64,000 nt of DNA from Anaerotruncus sp. (GCA_022009795.1 CP091724.1:1-64000); one strand, 5' to 3'; counted from the first letter of the stretch, positions 9,064-19,481 are shown. The notes: generated by a model from the sequence alone, not told the origin. Translations and numbers: made by a program.

Positions 9064-10409
9064 ATGAACATTAAAATTTTATACATTCCCATAGGCGTGC
9101 CCACATTTCACCTTGAAAGCGCGCAAAGGGAATTTGAAAAATCCGTTAAGCTGCTGAAATCGTTGGATACGGGCGTGATTTGCCCCGATAAAATGCTTCT
9201 TGATATCGGCAGCTTGGATGACTTTTTGGAAAATCAAAATCCCGATCTTGCCATAGTGCAAAATGTAACCTTTGCAAATGCGGCGTATATTTCGGAGGTT
9301 TTAAGAAAAACGGATTGCCCCGTTTTGCTTTGGACTCTGCGCGAGCCGGAATCAAACGGAGGCAGGCTTTGCCTGAATTCGCTCACGGGTGCTTTTTCTG
9401 CGGGAAACACGCTTAAATCCTTCGGCAGAACCTTTGATTATTTGCTCGCTTCTCCGGATGAAGATGCGGCAAAAAGGAAAATTCAATCAAGCATCGCCGC
9501 CGTGGCTTTGAAAAATGCAGTTCAAAATCTTAATATCCTGCAAGTTGGTCACACCCCAGAGGGCTTCGGCTTCGGCAGAGCGCTGGACGGCGAAATGCTG
9601 AAGGTGTTCGGCGCAAAGCTTATCTCAATTGAGGCAAGAGAGCTTATAGATAAGGCCAAGTCTTATTCGGAAAGCGATGCGGAGGAGTATATTGAAAAGG
9701 CAAAGGCTTCAATCAACGGGCTTGATAAGATAGAGCACAGAAATGTGGTTGATTTTGCAAGGCTTTTCAGAGCTTACGACGAATATACAAAGCAAAACAA
9801 TATCGGTGCTCTTTCAAGCAGATGTTGGCCCGATTTCTTTACGGCATTCGGCACTCCCGTTTGCGCAGTGCTCGGAATGTTAAACGATTTGGGCATAGCT
9901 TCGGCGTGTGAGGCAGACACCTACGGTGCGCTTTCAATGTTTATTGCTTCGCAATTAACGGGAAAGGCGTCCTTCTTCGGCGATCCTGTTTCAATCAATG
10001 AGGCGGAAAACAGCATCACATTTTGGCATTGCGGCATGGCGCCGTGTTCGCTGGCTCGTGAGCCGGGCGGTGCGTGCGCGGGGCTTCATTGCAACAGAAA
10101 AATAGGCCCCACACTTGAATTTGGCTGTAAGGCGGAAAAGCATGTTACAGTGTTCAGAGTGGGCAAAAAGGCCGACGGCGGCTTCAGGCTTTTTCATTGC
10201 AAAGGGCGAGGCGCCCGATAAGCCGCAGCAGTATTTCGGCACATCGATTGTTGTTAAAACCCAAAGCAATGTGGCAGAAATTATAGAAAAAGGCGGTTAA
10301 GGGCGGCTGGGAGCCGCATTTTGCCGTTGCGATGGGCGATGTTTCCGCCGAGCTTGAGGCATTTGCAAATCTGTTGAATATCGAGGCAGAAAAAAATATT
10401 GATGCATAA
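9064..10409 (+). CDS. L-fucose/L-arabinose isomerase-like protein
   Basis: About 448 residues. One long frame reaches about 10200; after a shift the C-terminus GGWEPHFAVAMGDVSAELEAF ends at the TAA in 10407-10409, overlapping the TauE start by 8 bases. YIPIGVPTFHLESA opens the N-terminal domain. The isomerase-like middle and C-terminal parts include EADTYGALSMFIASQLTGK and SITFWHCGMAPCSLAR, typical of the FucI/AraA C-terminal family, which opens ketoses and aldoses with a metal ion. Here it may interconvert sulfoquinovose and sulfofructose, or act on another sugar of the operon. Shifts are near 10200 and 10300. Confidence 0.78.
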
Positions 10410-11167
10410 TATTAAAAGCTTTTTGGTTTTTGATTATTGTTTTGGCAGCAAATGTGATACAGTGTATTACGGGATTTGCGGGCACGGTGCTTGCAATGCC
10501 TTTTTTTCGATAATGCTGGTGGGCTTTTGATGTTGCAAGGCCTATACTCAATGTTTTTGGGCATTATCGCCTCTGTGATTATTGTGTGGCAGAAAAAGGA
10601 TTGCGTAAATAAAAAAGAGCTTCTTAAAATAACCTGCATAATGCTTGCGGGCATGGTGCCGGGCTTTTTGATTATAAATCGTTTTTCGGTTAATTCCGAC
10701 CCGCTTTATAAAATCCTCGGCATTGTTGTTATCGGTTTCACGGTTTTGGGCATTGTCCGTTCGCGAAGCCAAAGCAAAAGCGGCGCAAAGGCGCGGCACG
10801 GCAGGCGCTTAAACGATATTGTTATGTATGCCCTGTTGCTGGTTTCGGGCGTTGTGCACGGAATGTTTGTGTGCGGCGGTCCGCTGCTTGTGGTTTATGC
10901 AAACGATAAGTTAAAAAGAAAGCGATGAATTCAGATCAACGGTTTCGGCCGTTTGGATTATTTTTAAACTCAATCAATATGTTTACGGATATGGGCGCAG
11001 GCAGGTTTAACAAAAGCACGCTCATTTTGCTTGCCGCTTCAACGGCGATGCTGTTTCTTGCAATGTTTATCGGCAATTTAATCTATAAGCATATGAATAA
11101 AAAGGCGTTTATGGTGCTTACATACACGCTTATGGCAATAAGCGGATTATCATTATTGGTAAAGTAA
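10402..11167 (+). CDS. TauE/SafE-type membrane exporter, probably for C3-sulfonate (frameshifted)
   Basis: An integral membrane protein of about 255 residues. The ATG at 10402 lies inside the end of the previous gene. After correcting shifts near 10430, 10510 and 10920, the N-terminus shows an ITGFAGTVLAMP motif and the middle shows VVHGMFVCGGPLLVVYA; these two related motifs mark the inverted halves of TauE/SafE transporters. Many hydrophobic segments are visible (for example LLAASTAMLFLAMFIGNLIY). In sulfoglycolysis operons this family exports the sulfonate end product, here dihydroxypropanesulfonate if the neighbouring enzymes are assigned correctly. Confidence 0.8.
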
Positions 11168-11186
11168 ACGAAGGAGGGATAATTTA

Positions 11187-12298
11187 TTGGCTAAGGGGAT
11201 GAATTTAAAATCCGTTAAAAGCGAAAATCGAAGTATGATTTTTATATATGCTCAACACTTACGGCAGCTTAAGCAGAAAAGAAATTGCCGGCAAATTATC
11301 GCTTACTCCCGCGGCGGTTACAAAAATATGCAATGAGCTTATCGACGAGGGATTTATTAAAGAAAGCGGCTTTATTGATTCAAACGGAAAATCCGGCAGG
11401 CGCGAGGTTTTGCTGAGTTTATGCCTTGAAGATAAGCTTGTTTTGGGCGTTAATGCGGAGAAAAACGGAATCACATATTCGCTTGCAAATCTTAAAGGCA
11501 AGGCGATATATCTTAAAAAAAGCCCGCTTTACACGGATATAGACGCCGCTCTTAACGAGCTTTTAAGCTTTGTTGCCGAAAACGAAATTGACCTTAAAAG
11601 GGTTCTTGCGGCGGGTGTTTGCATTATCGGCTCAACGGAGCAAAATGATTTCGGCGTTTGGAAAAACTGCGATATAAAGGAAAAGTTTCAAACGGCGCTC
11701 GGTATACCCGTTGTTGTGGAAAACAATGTTAAAGCATTTGCGCAGGGCGAATTGATTTACGGCAGAGCAAGCCGCAGTAACTCGGTTTTGTTCTTTAAAT
11801 GGGGCGCCGGAATCGGTTCTTCGATAGCCTCGGGCGGCAAAGTGCAGTCCGGAAACGATAACGGTATAGCCGAAATAGGCCATTATATCGTTAATACAGG
11901 GGGTAAAAAATGCAGGTGCGGCCGTTACGGCTGCCTTGAAACAGAGGTGTCGAGCCAAGCTATTATAAGCGAGGCGGGCGGCAAGATGACTCTTGAGGAA
12001 ATTGTGAACAGCAATGATAAAGATATTATTTACATGCTTGATCACAAAATCGATCTTGTTGCTCTTGCTCTTGTAAACACGGCCACCATTCTTAACGCAG
12101 ACAGCATTGTGCTGTTTGGCTTGCTTTTTGAAAATGAAAGGATTATTGAAAAAAATTGGTTAAGCAATGCGTGCGCTATAACCGAAAATTTCAACGATAA
12201 TATAATTAAAATTTCTTCTCTCAACCAAAAAAAGGGAGTATATCGGCTGCATTGCAATGTGCGCCAAAGAGTATTTTTTTGAAATCGGTTTTAATTAA
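11187..12298 (+). CDS. ROK-family transcriptional repressor of the operon (frameshifted)
   Basis: About 370 residues. The TTG at 11187 is 9 bp after AAGGAGG and gives MAKGMNLKSVKSENRSM. A shift in the T/A tract near 11240 leads to a winged helix (SLSRKEIAGKLSLTPAAVTK), then the ROK sugar-kinase-like domain with EIGHY and the zinc-binding cluster CRCGRYGCLE (about 11910-11940). A second shift near 12225 gives an EYIGCIAMCAKEYFFEIGFN end at 12298. ROK repressors bind AT-rich palindromes and respond to sugars, so it probably controls the promoter at 4707-4767. Confidence 0.85.
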
Positions 12299-12327
12299 AA
12301 CATCTTTTCATAAATAAGGGGATTTTT

Positions 12328-13745
12328 ATGAGCGAAAAGGGTTTAACGCATGGGATAAAGTTTAAGGATAAAATCGGCTATGCTATGGGGGATATGGGCG
12401 GCCTTTTAACCTTTTCACTAATCGGTGCGTTTCAAAATAAGTTTTACACCGATGTTTTGCATATTCAACCGGGTAAAATCGTGGTTTTAATTCTGATTGC
12501 AAGGCTTTGGGATGCAATTAACGATCCTATTTGGGGTGCGATTATCGATTCGAGAAAGCCCACCAAGCAGGGCAAATTCAGGCCGTATGTGTTTTGGTTT
12601 TCAATTCCGCTTGCGGTTTCCGCCGTGCTTATGTTTACGGTTATTCCGAATTTAAGCGAGGCAAAATATCTGCTTTTTTGCGTATATTACATATATTCTT
12701 TACGGCATGATGTACACCGCGGTAAATATTCCTTACGGCTCGCTTGCATCTGTTGTAACGGATGATGAAAAAGAGCGTTCTTCGCTTTCAATGTGGCGCT
12801 CAATCGGCGCGGGCGTCGGCGGGCTTCCTGGCACAATTTTGTTCCCGATGCTGGTTTACAATACCACAATTGCCGCAGACGGCACCGAAATTCAAACTCT
12901 TAACGGCACAAAACTCACAATCGGTGTTGCAATTTTTGGCTGTTATTTCCGTTGCGGTTTATTTCGGGCATTATAAGCTCACCAAAGAAAGAATTGCGCC
13001 CGTTAAAAAGAAAAAAGGCGATTACAATGCATTCAAAACAATCTGCGATCTTGCCAAAAACAGACCTTTTGTTATGCTTTGCCTTGCCTCAATGCTGCTT
13101 ATCGCTTTCCAGTTTTATTATCAGTCAACATATCAATATCTTTTTGCCGATTATTACCACAGCGCAAAATTATATTCTATGGTAACGATTTGCACATATT
13201 TGCCGATGGCAATTCTTATTCCCGTTATGAATAAGCTGATTGATAAATTCGGCAAAAAAGAGCTTTGCGCTTTCGGCATGGGCTTTGCGGCAATTGTAAG
13301 CTTTGTTTTGTTTATTATCAAAACAAGCAATCCCTATGTGTTTTTGGCGTTCACATTTTTCTCAGGTCTCGGTCAAACCTTCCTTGTACTTGAGGTTTGG
13401 GCGCTTGTTATGGATGTTATCGATTATCACGAAATCAGAACCCACCGCCGCGAAGAAGGCACTGCATATGCCGTTTTCTCCTTCACAAGAAAGCTTGGGC
13501 AAACCCTTGCCGGCGTTGGCTTGAACGCATTATTGGCAGTGATTAACTACGACAGCACCGCATCGGCAAACAACGCGGCACTGCCGGAGAATGTTTTAAC
13601 AAAGCTTTATGATATTTCCACTCTTGTGCCGGCAATCGCACTCGGCCTTATGGCGATTATTTTGGCGTTCGGATATAATCTTTCAAAGAAAAAGCTTTCC
13701 GTTCTTCACACGGAGCTTGAGGAAATCAGAGCCGGCGAAGAGTGA
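12328..13745 (+). CDS. GPH-family sugar:cation symporter, putative sulfoquinovose importer (frameshifted)
   Basis: About 470 residues of the glycoside-pentoside-hexuronide (MelB/YihO-type) family. The N-terminus DKIGYAMGDMGGLLTFSLIG and the cation-site motif ARLWDAINDPIWGAIIDSRK are characteristic, as is TKQGKFRPYVFW in loop 2-3. Frames change near 12690 and 12940, then run intact through DVIDYHEIRTHRREEGTAYA to the end. In E. coli the related YihO is the proposed sulfoquinovose or sulfoquinovosyl-glycerol importer. It is the last gene before the operon terminator. Confidence 0.88.
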
Positions 13746-13770
13746 TAAACTCAATCGAATATGAAAAAGC

Positions 13771-13810
13771 AAAAGCCTCTTGATACTCCGAGTATCAAGA
13801 GGCTTTTTTC
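13771..13810 (+). terminator. Intrinsic terminator of the sulfoquinovose operon
   Basis: The 17-nt arms at 13771-13787 and 13791-13807 pair perfectly around a CCG loop and are followed by T residues. It lies 25 bp after the symporter stop. Because the stem is symmetric with flanking A and T runs, it may also serve the minus-strand genes. Confidence 0.9.
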
Positions 13811-13878
13811 GCTTAAAAAATGCGAAGGACGATATGTTATCTGCCTATATTGGCATACATATTATCATCAAGTGATTT

Positions 13879-14329
13879 TTAAAATTTTGGGCAATGTTTT
13901 TTTAAATTCCTTGCTTTTTGGTAAATTCTTTGATTTTTATCAACATCAATATTTGTTGTGGGATGCGGATTGCTTTTGTCCTGCTCCGATGGCGTTGTTC
14001 CATTCCTCGGTGTTTTTCCTTTATTGTTAAGTTTTTTTACGGTGAATATATCAATAATGTTCCATATAAAAAAATCCGCCGCCGGTGCCAAGTTTTTATA
14101 AAGCCCTTGATATAGCGCCCTTTATAAAAAGCGTCCGCTCCGAAATAACCGAGAGAAAAATCGCAAGAAGCAAAGCGGTTTTCGGATTTTTTTGTAATCG
14201 GCTGTTTGAATCAGGGCAAAGGTGTAATCGTCAACACACTCCAAAGAGCTTTCAATGGTGCTTATGTCTTTGGGATAAAAATATATTTTTTTGTGCTTTT
14301 TCAAACCATTCCTGTCTTTCTGCGTTCAT
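13879..14329 (-). CDS. TM2-domain membrane protein (frameshifted)
   Basis: About 150 residues. It starts MNAERQEWFEKAQKNIF after a GGAGAAAC site. In successive frames it shows a TM2 domain: ALLLAIFLGYFGADAFYKGRY, then a GTGGG turn, then IWNIIDIFTVKKLNN. TM2 domains are two-helix hairpins with a conserved Gly-Ala-Asp/His turn. The C-terminal tail is polar. Breaks are near 14255, 14160 and 14090. It lies downstream of, and on the same strand as, the next membrane protein, so the two may be co-transcribed. Function unknown. Confidence 0.65.
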
Positions 14330-14468
14330 TTTTGTTTCTCCTTTATATTTTTTTGTTGAAAATAAGCCGTCTTTGTGGCTGGGCATTATGGCCTTGCCCC
14401 GATTTTGTTTTTGCGGCGGCTTTATGAATGTTAAAATTTGTGATAAATTTTTGCGCAAAAATCGCATT

Positions 14469-15391
14469 TCAATAATAAAGGCTTCGGTAATACGAATATT
14501 CCTGCATTCTTGTTTGGTATCTGCTTTCCATGGCGATAATGCTTGTGTTCTTTTCAATATTTTGCGAGCTTTTCAGAATTTTTTCGTTGGAGCTTTCTAT
14601 GTTTTGCACACTTTGATATGTTTTTTCGGCAAGGCTGTTTGAATATTCAAGCTGCTCAACAAGCGTTTTTTGATTGCTGATAACTTCGTCGAGCTTGCTG
14701 TTTATATCATCAAGTGTGCCGATGATTCTGCCGTATTTCAATTCGTTGTCATATCTGTCAAACAAGCCGCCGTGGCCGTATATCTGCGTGCAGATTCCGT
14801 ATTCAAGCCATTGATACATCGTGGCGGCCGCCGCCATGTTTCTGTAAGCCGGCGGCAAAATATTTTCGCTGTAAATTCTGCTCAAATTGTTGCTTGCAAT
14901 GCCTTTTGCCCGCCTGGCTTCGTTTAATTGCACATTGTAATTTGCGATTATCAAATTGTTGTATTCTTTTTTTGCTTTTGAATCCTCAAAGGTTTTTCTG
15001 TATGCCTTATTCAGGATTTTTTGATTCTTTTTTCTTTTTCTCTTTTTTGAAAGGTAAATCAATACAACAAAAATCAGCAGAGCGGAATACACAAAAAGCG
15101 CCGCAAAAAATAATTCCTTGGATTGGGAATAAGCAATGCCGAGCGAGGGAATCGTGAATGCAAAATAAACATACACCCACCACGGAATCGCTTTGAATAT
15201 GCTGATTTTTTTGTTGGTTTCCAAAGTGTCTTCCAAATATTCGTTGATTGTGTAATAGGCTTGGCTTTCAAGCTGATTTATTCTGCCGCCGATTTTTGAA
15301 ACGAGCAGCTTGCTTGAATAAAGATCCGCTTCGGCCTGCATCACCAATTTTTAAATAATATTTCATTTGTGATGTGCTTATGTTTTTGCAT
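14469..15391 (-). CDS. Two-helix membrane protein with coiled-coil C-terminus, unknown function
   Basis: The open frame begins at 15347. A one-base change in the A run near 15350 joins it to an ATG at 15391 (MQKHKHITNEILF) with a nearby AAAGGCGG site, so I give that start. Two adjacent hydrophobic helices (IPWWVYVYFAFTIPSLGIAY and ELFFAALFVYSALLIFVVLIYL) are followed by a basic stretch and a long heptad-like helix ending in repeats of NIESSNEKILKSSQNIEKN type. I do not recognise a named family. It is paired with the TM2 gene, and the XRE regulator is divergent. Confidence 0.6.
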
Positions 15392-15416
15392 ATTTAACAC
15401 CGCCTTTCTCTAAATT

Positions 15417-15433
15417 ATAAACGAAGCGTTTAT
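15417..15433. promoter_or_regulatory. Inverted repeat between divergent membrane protein and XRE genes
   Basis: ATAAACG (15417-15423) and CGTTTAT (15427-15433) are perfect arms around AAG. It lies in the shared upstream region of the minus-strand membrane gene and the plus-strand XRE gene, and is a plausible operator for the latter. Confidence 0.5.
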
Positions 15434-15503
15434 AAAAAGTCAACAAAAAAACGCATTAAAACTTGTTTGTTTTGTTTATATAATTAAACAAGGAGGCGAT
15501 AAT

Positions 15504-15827
15504 TTGCCCGATAAGAACACGAATGCCGAAATCGGCAAAAGAATATATGAGCGCAGAAAGCAGCTTGGAATAACACAGGAATATCTGGCGGAATTGGCGG
15601 ATACAACGCCGCAGGCTGTTTCCAATTACGAGCGCGGCGAAAGAGAATTAAAGGCCACCACAATTATAAAGATATCATCGGCGCTGAAGGTTACGGCGGA
15701 TTTTTTGCTCACGGGAGCAAGCAACACCTTCAGTGTAAGCAATGATTTTTCGGGTTTATCCGATAAAGAGATAACAACGATAAACGAAATAATCGAGCGC
15801 TATATAAGGCTGAGCGAAAACGAATAA
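15504..15827 (+). CDS. XRE-family transcriptional regulator, 107 aa
   Basis: Intact. The TTG start at 15504 is chosen because AAGGAGGCG lies 7-8 bp upstream. Residues IGKRIYERRKQLGITQEYLA and TTPQAVSNYERGERE form a Cro/CI-type helix-turn-helix. A short C-terminal region (GLSDKEITTINEIIERYIRL) probably dimerises. It likely represses its own promoter and the divergent membrane operon through the repeat at 15417-15433 (inference). Confidence 0.85.
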   Translation: MPDKNTNAEIGKRIYERRKQLGITQEYLAELADTTPQAVSNYERGERELKATTIIKISSALKVTADFLLTGASNTFSVSNDFSGLSDKEITTINEIIERYIRLSENE

Positions 15828-15853
15828 TAAAGAAAAAAAGCAAAAGAAAAATT

Positions 15854-16132
15854 GGGGCGCACTCCGTAAAGAATAATTGCTCAATAAATCAAATAAACGG
15901 CAAAATACTGTGTTAAAATTGCAGTGAAGGCGGCAGCCTGCCCTGCAATTTATGCCTTGTCTTTTATCCGTTTCTTTGATTTTTGAGTGCGAAGCAGTTT
16001 AAGCGAACTGATTTTGTTCGTGGTGCATTAACAAAAATCTGCCAATACTTGCGTATTGGCAGATTTTTTTAATAGCGCAACGGGCAAAACTCAGAAAGCT
16101 TAAACCACATTCTCCTTTATAGAGTGCGCCCC
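15854..16132. repeat. 279-bp MITE-like element with terminal inverted repeats and a nested hairpin
   Basis: Ends at 15854-15871 and 16115-16132 are inverted repeats (GGGGCGCACTC plus a near-identical AAAG-containing extension, two mismatches). Inside, about 15887-15997 folds into a long imperfect hairpin including AATTGCAG/CTGCAATT-type arms and the motif TTTATGCCTTG. No ORF is seen. A second, perfect hairpin (AAAAATCTGCCAATAC against GTATTGGCAGATTTTT, about 16034-16071) lies in its right half. The flanks give no clear target duplication. Confidence 0.6.
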
Positions 16133-16155
16133 TTGCCGTACCCTTTAAATATTTA

Positions 16156-16983
16156 TCATGAAATGCTTTTGCGCTTAAAAACTCTTTTTATCAATTCCGT
16201 TTTAAAACCGTGATTTTTGTTTGATATGCTGCGCACGGCGGGGATTTTGCCCAGGAATTTGTAAACGGGCACGAATTTTCCCATGCCCTCCGTTAAGCTG
16301 CGGTCCTCAATAAAAATCAAAGCCGCTCAGCAATTCGCAAAAGAACCTTGCCGTTTTTTATGCCCCAGGTGAATTTTGCCTTGCTTGCCTCAATGGATTT
16401 TTCCTTAAAGCCTTTTGCCATGGCGGGGCTCATTGTTTCAACAAACACGGTTGCCGTGTTAAATCTTTTTGCGATAACATTGAAAATTTTCTTAACCTCG
16501 CCCTCGCTCAAATACATGGTTAAGCCCTCTATAATAACAAGCACGGGCGCGCCCGTTTCGGCGATTTTGCCGCCCCAATCCTCTGTTGCGGACATGGCAA
16601 TTTGTGATATTTCGCCGTTTTCGGGCAAAAGCTTTGCCCTCACGGCAATTGTTTCCGGCAAATCAAGGTTATACCAATGAGAAAAAGCCCTGTATGCGGT
16701 AGCAACGGGTGTCCAGCCCGCAGGCAATGTTCACCACAATGCCGCCGCTATTTTGCGAAAGCCAATTCGCCGTCATTTCGTCCAGCAGCACGGTGCGGGC
16801 TATAACGCCGCTGCTCATTGCGGAATCCTTATCTGCCTTTGAAAAATCATAATCAAGCTCGGCAATGATTTCCTCGGCTTTTTTATCGCTGATTACGCCG
16901 CGGGTTTTGCTTTCCTTTGCGCGGGCATAAACGGTTTGCAGCATGGTTTCGGGCACACCCGAAAGTGTGATTTTTTCACTCAT
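16156..16983 (-). CDS. Class I SAM-dependent methyltransferase, LCMT/PPM1 family (frameshifted)
   Basis: About 275 residues. The start at 16983 (MSEKITLSGVPETMLQTVYAR) is followed by GGIVVNIACGLDTRCYRI, the SAM-binding glycine loop with the CGLDTR signature of the leucine carboxyl methyltransferase (PF04072) family. Later motifs are DLPETIAVRAKLLPE and VLVIIEGLTMYLSE. Bacterial members methylate carboxyls or hydroxyls of small molecules; the substrate here is unknown. Breaks lie near 16690 and 16317; after the second, the frame reads through VPVYKFLGKIPAVRS to the stop at 16156. Confidence 0.8.
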
Positions 16984-17042
16984 GGCTCGGTTTCTCCTTT
17001 TGCATTTTAAAATTTCAATATGCGGTTATATACCGCGGAAAA

Positions 17043-17531
17043 TCAAATTTTTGCGATAAGCAGTTCAAGTCCTGCGAGCGGCAGTGCCAAAACAAGGTAA
17101 ATGATTGTTGCAACGCCGCGCTTTATGAAAACGGATTTAAGCGGCTTGGTGTAGGAAACGCCCTCCATGCCGTCTATCTTCCAAATTTTGCCGCGGCGCA
17201 CCCCAAATTGTGTCTATCGCAATGCCGTCAAACCAGTTCATAGCCACAAGAAAAAAAGGCAGGTTTGCAGATATGCCGTTTTAAAATCGGAAACGCGGTT
17301 CCAAATTCCCGTAATCAAGAGCAGGGCGGCAAGCATGATTATGCAAAACGAAATCATAAAGCGCCTGCCCTTTTTCATTGTGGCTTTCTTATCGGCAAGC
17401 CCTCTTTTTTGCGCTTCGTCAATATACTCCTTCGGGTAAAAATAAAGGCAGTTCAGCCCGCTGCTTTTTGCCGCGCATTTCACAAGAAAAATAAACAGCG
17501 CGCAGTATAAAATAAGCTGTAAAACAATCAT
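17043..17531 (-). CDS. Integral membrane protein, unknown family (frameshifted)
   Basis: About 163 residues. The ATG at 17531 (MIVLQLILYCALFIFLVKCA) has a GGGAGA site. Hydrophobic segments occur at the N-terminus, at RFMISFCIIMLAALLLITGI, and at the C-terminus (GVATIIYLVLALPLAGLELL), with a break near 17240 before a MNWFDGIAIDT-like segment. I do not recognise the family. It lies directly upstream of the methyltransferase on the same strand. Confidence 0.5.
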
Positions 17532-17808
17532 GGCGATATCTCCCTTAATACATATGCTTTCAGCATTTTCGCTTTGCCGTGCCGACGGGTATTTTGGCAA
17601 AGGCTAAAAATGCGGCGTTGAAATAAAAATTCAATCATTTATAATGAAAAATATAAATCAGCTGTCGCGGTTGTTGCGGCGGTTTTTTTAAAAAGGCAGA
17701 CGGTTAGTTCTTCCTAACCAATATTGTAGCACAAAAAGCAAATATCGTGTCAATCAATCGGCTGAATTTAAACGGTTTTTGCTTTTTAAAAATCGAGAGG
17801 TATAATAT

Positions 17809-18056
17809 ATGAAGCACACACATCTTGATATTGATGCAAACGGCTTTTACGGCGCTTATTGGAAATGCAAGTGAGGCGCAGATTGCGCGATTATCGCAAT
17901 GCCGGGCGATGCCCCCGAGCGATTTTGTTTGGCAGGGCTTTATGCAGGGAAAAAAGGACAGCTGCAATGAATGGCCGATAGAGGGCGAATCGCTGTTTTT
18001 CATACCGCTATGCCGAAAAATATGGCAGAGCCTTGCAAGCAAAACGCAAAATTTAC
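17809..18056 (+). pseudogene. Remnant resembling an acyl-CoA thioesterase/BAAT-type alpha/beta hydrolase N-terminal part
   Basis: The ATG at 17809 opens MKHTHLDIDANGFYGAYWK, and a second frame gives DCAIIAMPGDAPE, a pattern I associate with BAAT C-terminal hydrolases of Clostridia. The nucleophile and remaining catalytic parts are absent, and a terminator follows at once. It is probably a decayed fragment; the family call is tentative. Confidence 0.3.
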
Positions 18057-18095
18057 GGGCCGAAGGCAATTGCTTTTCGGCCCAATACTTTTTTT
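18057..18095 (+). terminator. Hairpin terminator
   Basis: GGGCCGAA (18057-18064) pairs with TTCGGCCC (18076-18083), followed shortly by a run of T. It can end transcription on the plus strand. Confidence 0.6.
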
Positions 18096-18490
18096 AAAAA
18101 AATATTCTTCAATTTCAATTTCGCTTTGATTGCGTTTGATTGCTCTTGTTATAAATCCCAATAAAATCTGCTCCGCGCCTGCTAAAAGGAAAAAAACAGC
18201 AAAATTGCCACTGAAACCGATAGAATTTTTTTGATTCGGATATGTAAGAGCATGCGAGCACGGCGATTTTTTTATGTTGGCGGGGAGCAGTGTTATTGTT
18301 GAAATAACAAACATCCAAAAATTTTTCTTTTTTTCTTTGCAATCTGTGCAAGAAAAAAACGAACAAAAAAACACGAAAAATTATTGAAATCACACCCAAA
18401 AACAACGGATTTTTTTGCGGCGGCAACGCTCATCAATATGCAAGGCGTGAATAAAATTATTATATTGATTAAATTGCTTATATGCTTCAT
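18095..18490 (-). CDS. Small membrane protein coupled to the M50 protease gene (frameshifted)
   Basis: The ATG at 18490 overlaps the stop of the protease gene (ATGA), suggesting translational coupling. The N-terminus MKHISNLINIIILFTPCILM is hydrophobic. Further membrane-like stretches appear in other frames (GVISIIFRVFLFVFFL and GFSGNFAVFFLLAGAEQILL), followed by a KRNQSEIEIEEYF tail near 18100. The strict open frame stops earlier, so the full length of about 130 residues is a reconstruction. No family recognised; its role is presumably linked to the protease. Confidence 0.45.
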
Positions 18491-19481
18491 TTTAAAAAAA
18501 CGCTCCTGATATAAATAATATTTGCAATTATAAAAACGGGCAAGGATATCCGCGATATCAGCACCCAAAAAGCAAACAAAAAAATTTCGGCAAAGCCTTC
18601 AATGCCCTTGTGTGAGGCGGCTTTAAGGAAATTTTTATTGAAAGCGAGTTCCGAGGCATAAAGAATAAAATCCCCGCCTACAAGATCGGAAACGGTGTGT
18701 AATCCGTCCACATACGAAAGAAGCGGCAGAATGTTGCTGAGCCCGAGCAGGAGGTTTATTGCGGCTATGCCCCAAAACACGGATTTTGCGGACTGAAATA
18801 TGCCCATAAAAATCAGCGAAATGCCGCATAGAAATAAATTCATTTCAATTCCGGCAAAGCTTATCTGCGCCTTTTTCAATGCGTTTTTTTGATAAATTCA
18901 TCGTCCTCCTGCACATATGCTCCCGGCAAAAGGCCGATTATTATGCCGAAGCTAAACACATGCGCATTATATCCAAGTGCGGCAAGCGCGTGCGCAATTT
19001 CGTGAAAAACTATTCCGATAACACCGCCGATGATAAGGCCGATGAACTGTTGAATCGCATCCACATCCGCCAAATTCGGCATATTTATCGCCGTGATTAT
19101 GCCGCCGATAAGCGCTGGAACAAACAAAATTATTAAGGCAAAATTCAATATTCTTGCGAGGATTCTTTTAGTGGTGGTGGGTTTGATTCTAAAAAGATCG
19201 ATATTATATGTAAGGAAGCTTCTTTTTTGTATTTTGCTTGTGCGTGTAAGCCCGTTTTCCTTAAACCATTCAAGCGTTTCGGTTATTTGCTCGTCCGAAA
19301 GCGGTGAATCGGTGGCGTAAGGATCTGTTTTGCCGTCAAGCATATTGGCGAATCTGACGATTTCGCTTCCCAATTCGTATTCATTGTCTGTAAGGCAATC
19401 CAAAACGCGATAAGTGTTGCCGTTAAGCCTTTTATAAACCAAGGTGTTTATCAGCTGCGGATATTTCATAATAATCACCAT
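18487..19481 (-). CDS. M50-type site-2-like membrane metalloprotease (one frameshift)
   Basis: About 331 residues. The N-terminal part (TYRVLDCLTDNEYELGSEIV) is a PqqD-like small domain. The membrane domain carries the zinc motif HEIAH in VFHEIAHALAALGYNAHV and, after a shift near 18885, the second motif NILPLLSYVDG (NxxPxxxxDG). Together these identify the M50 fold that cuts within or near the membrane. PqqD-like plus M50 combinations often occur near peptide-modifying systems, but I see no radical-SAM partner or precursor peptide here. The start could also be the ATG at 19469. Confidence 0.8.
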
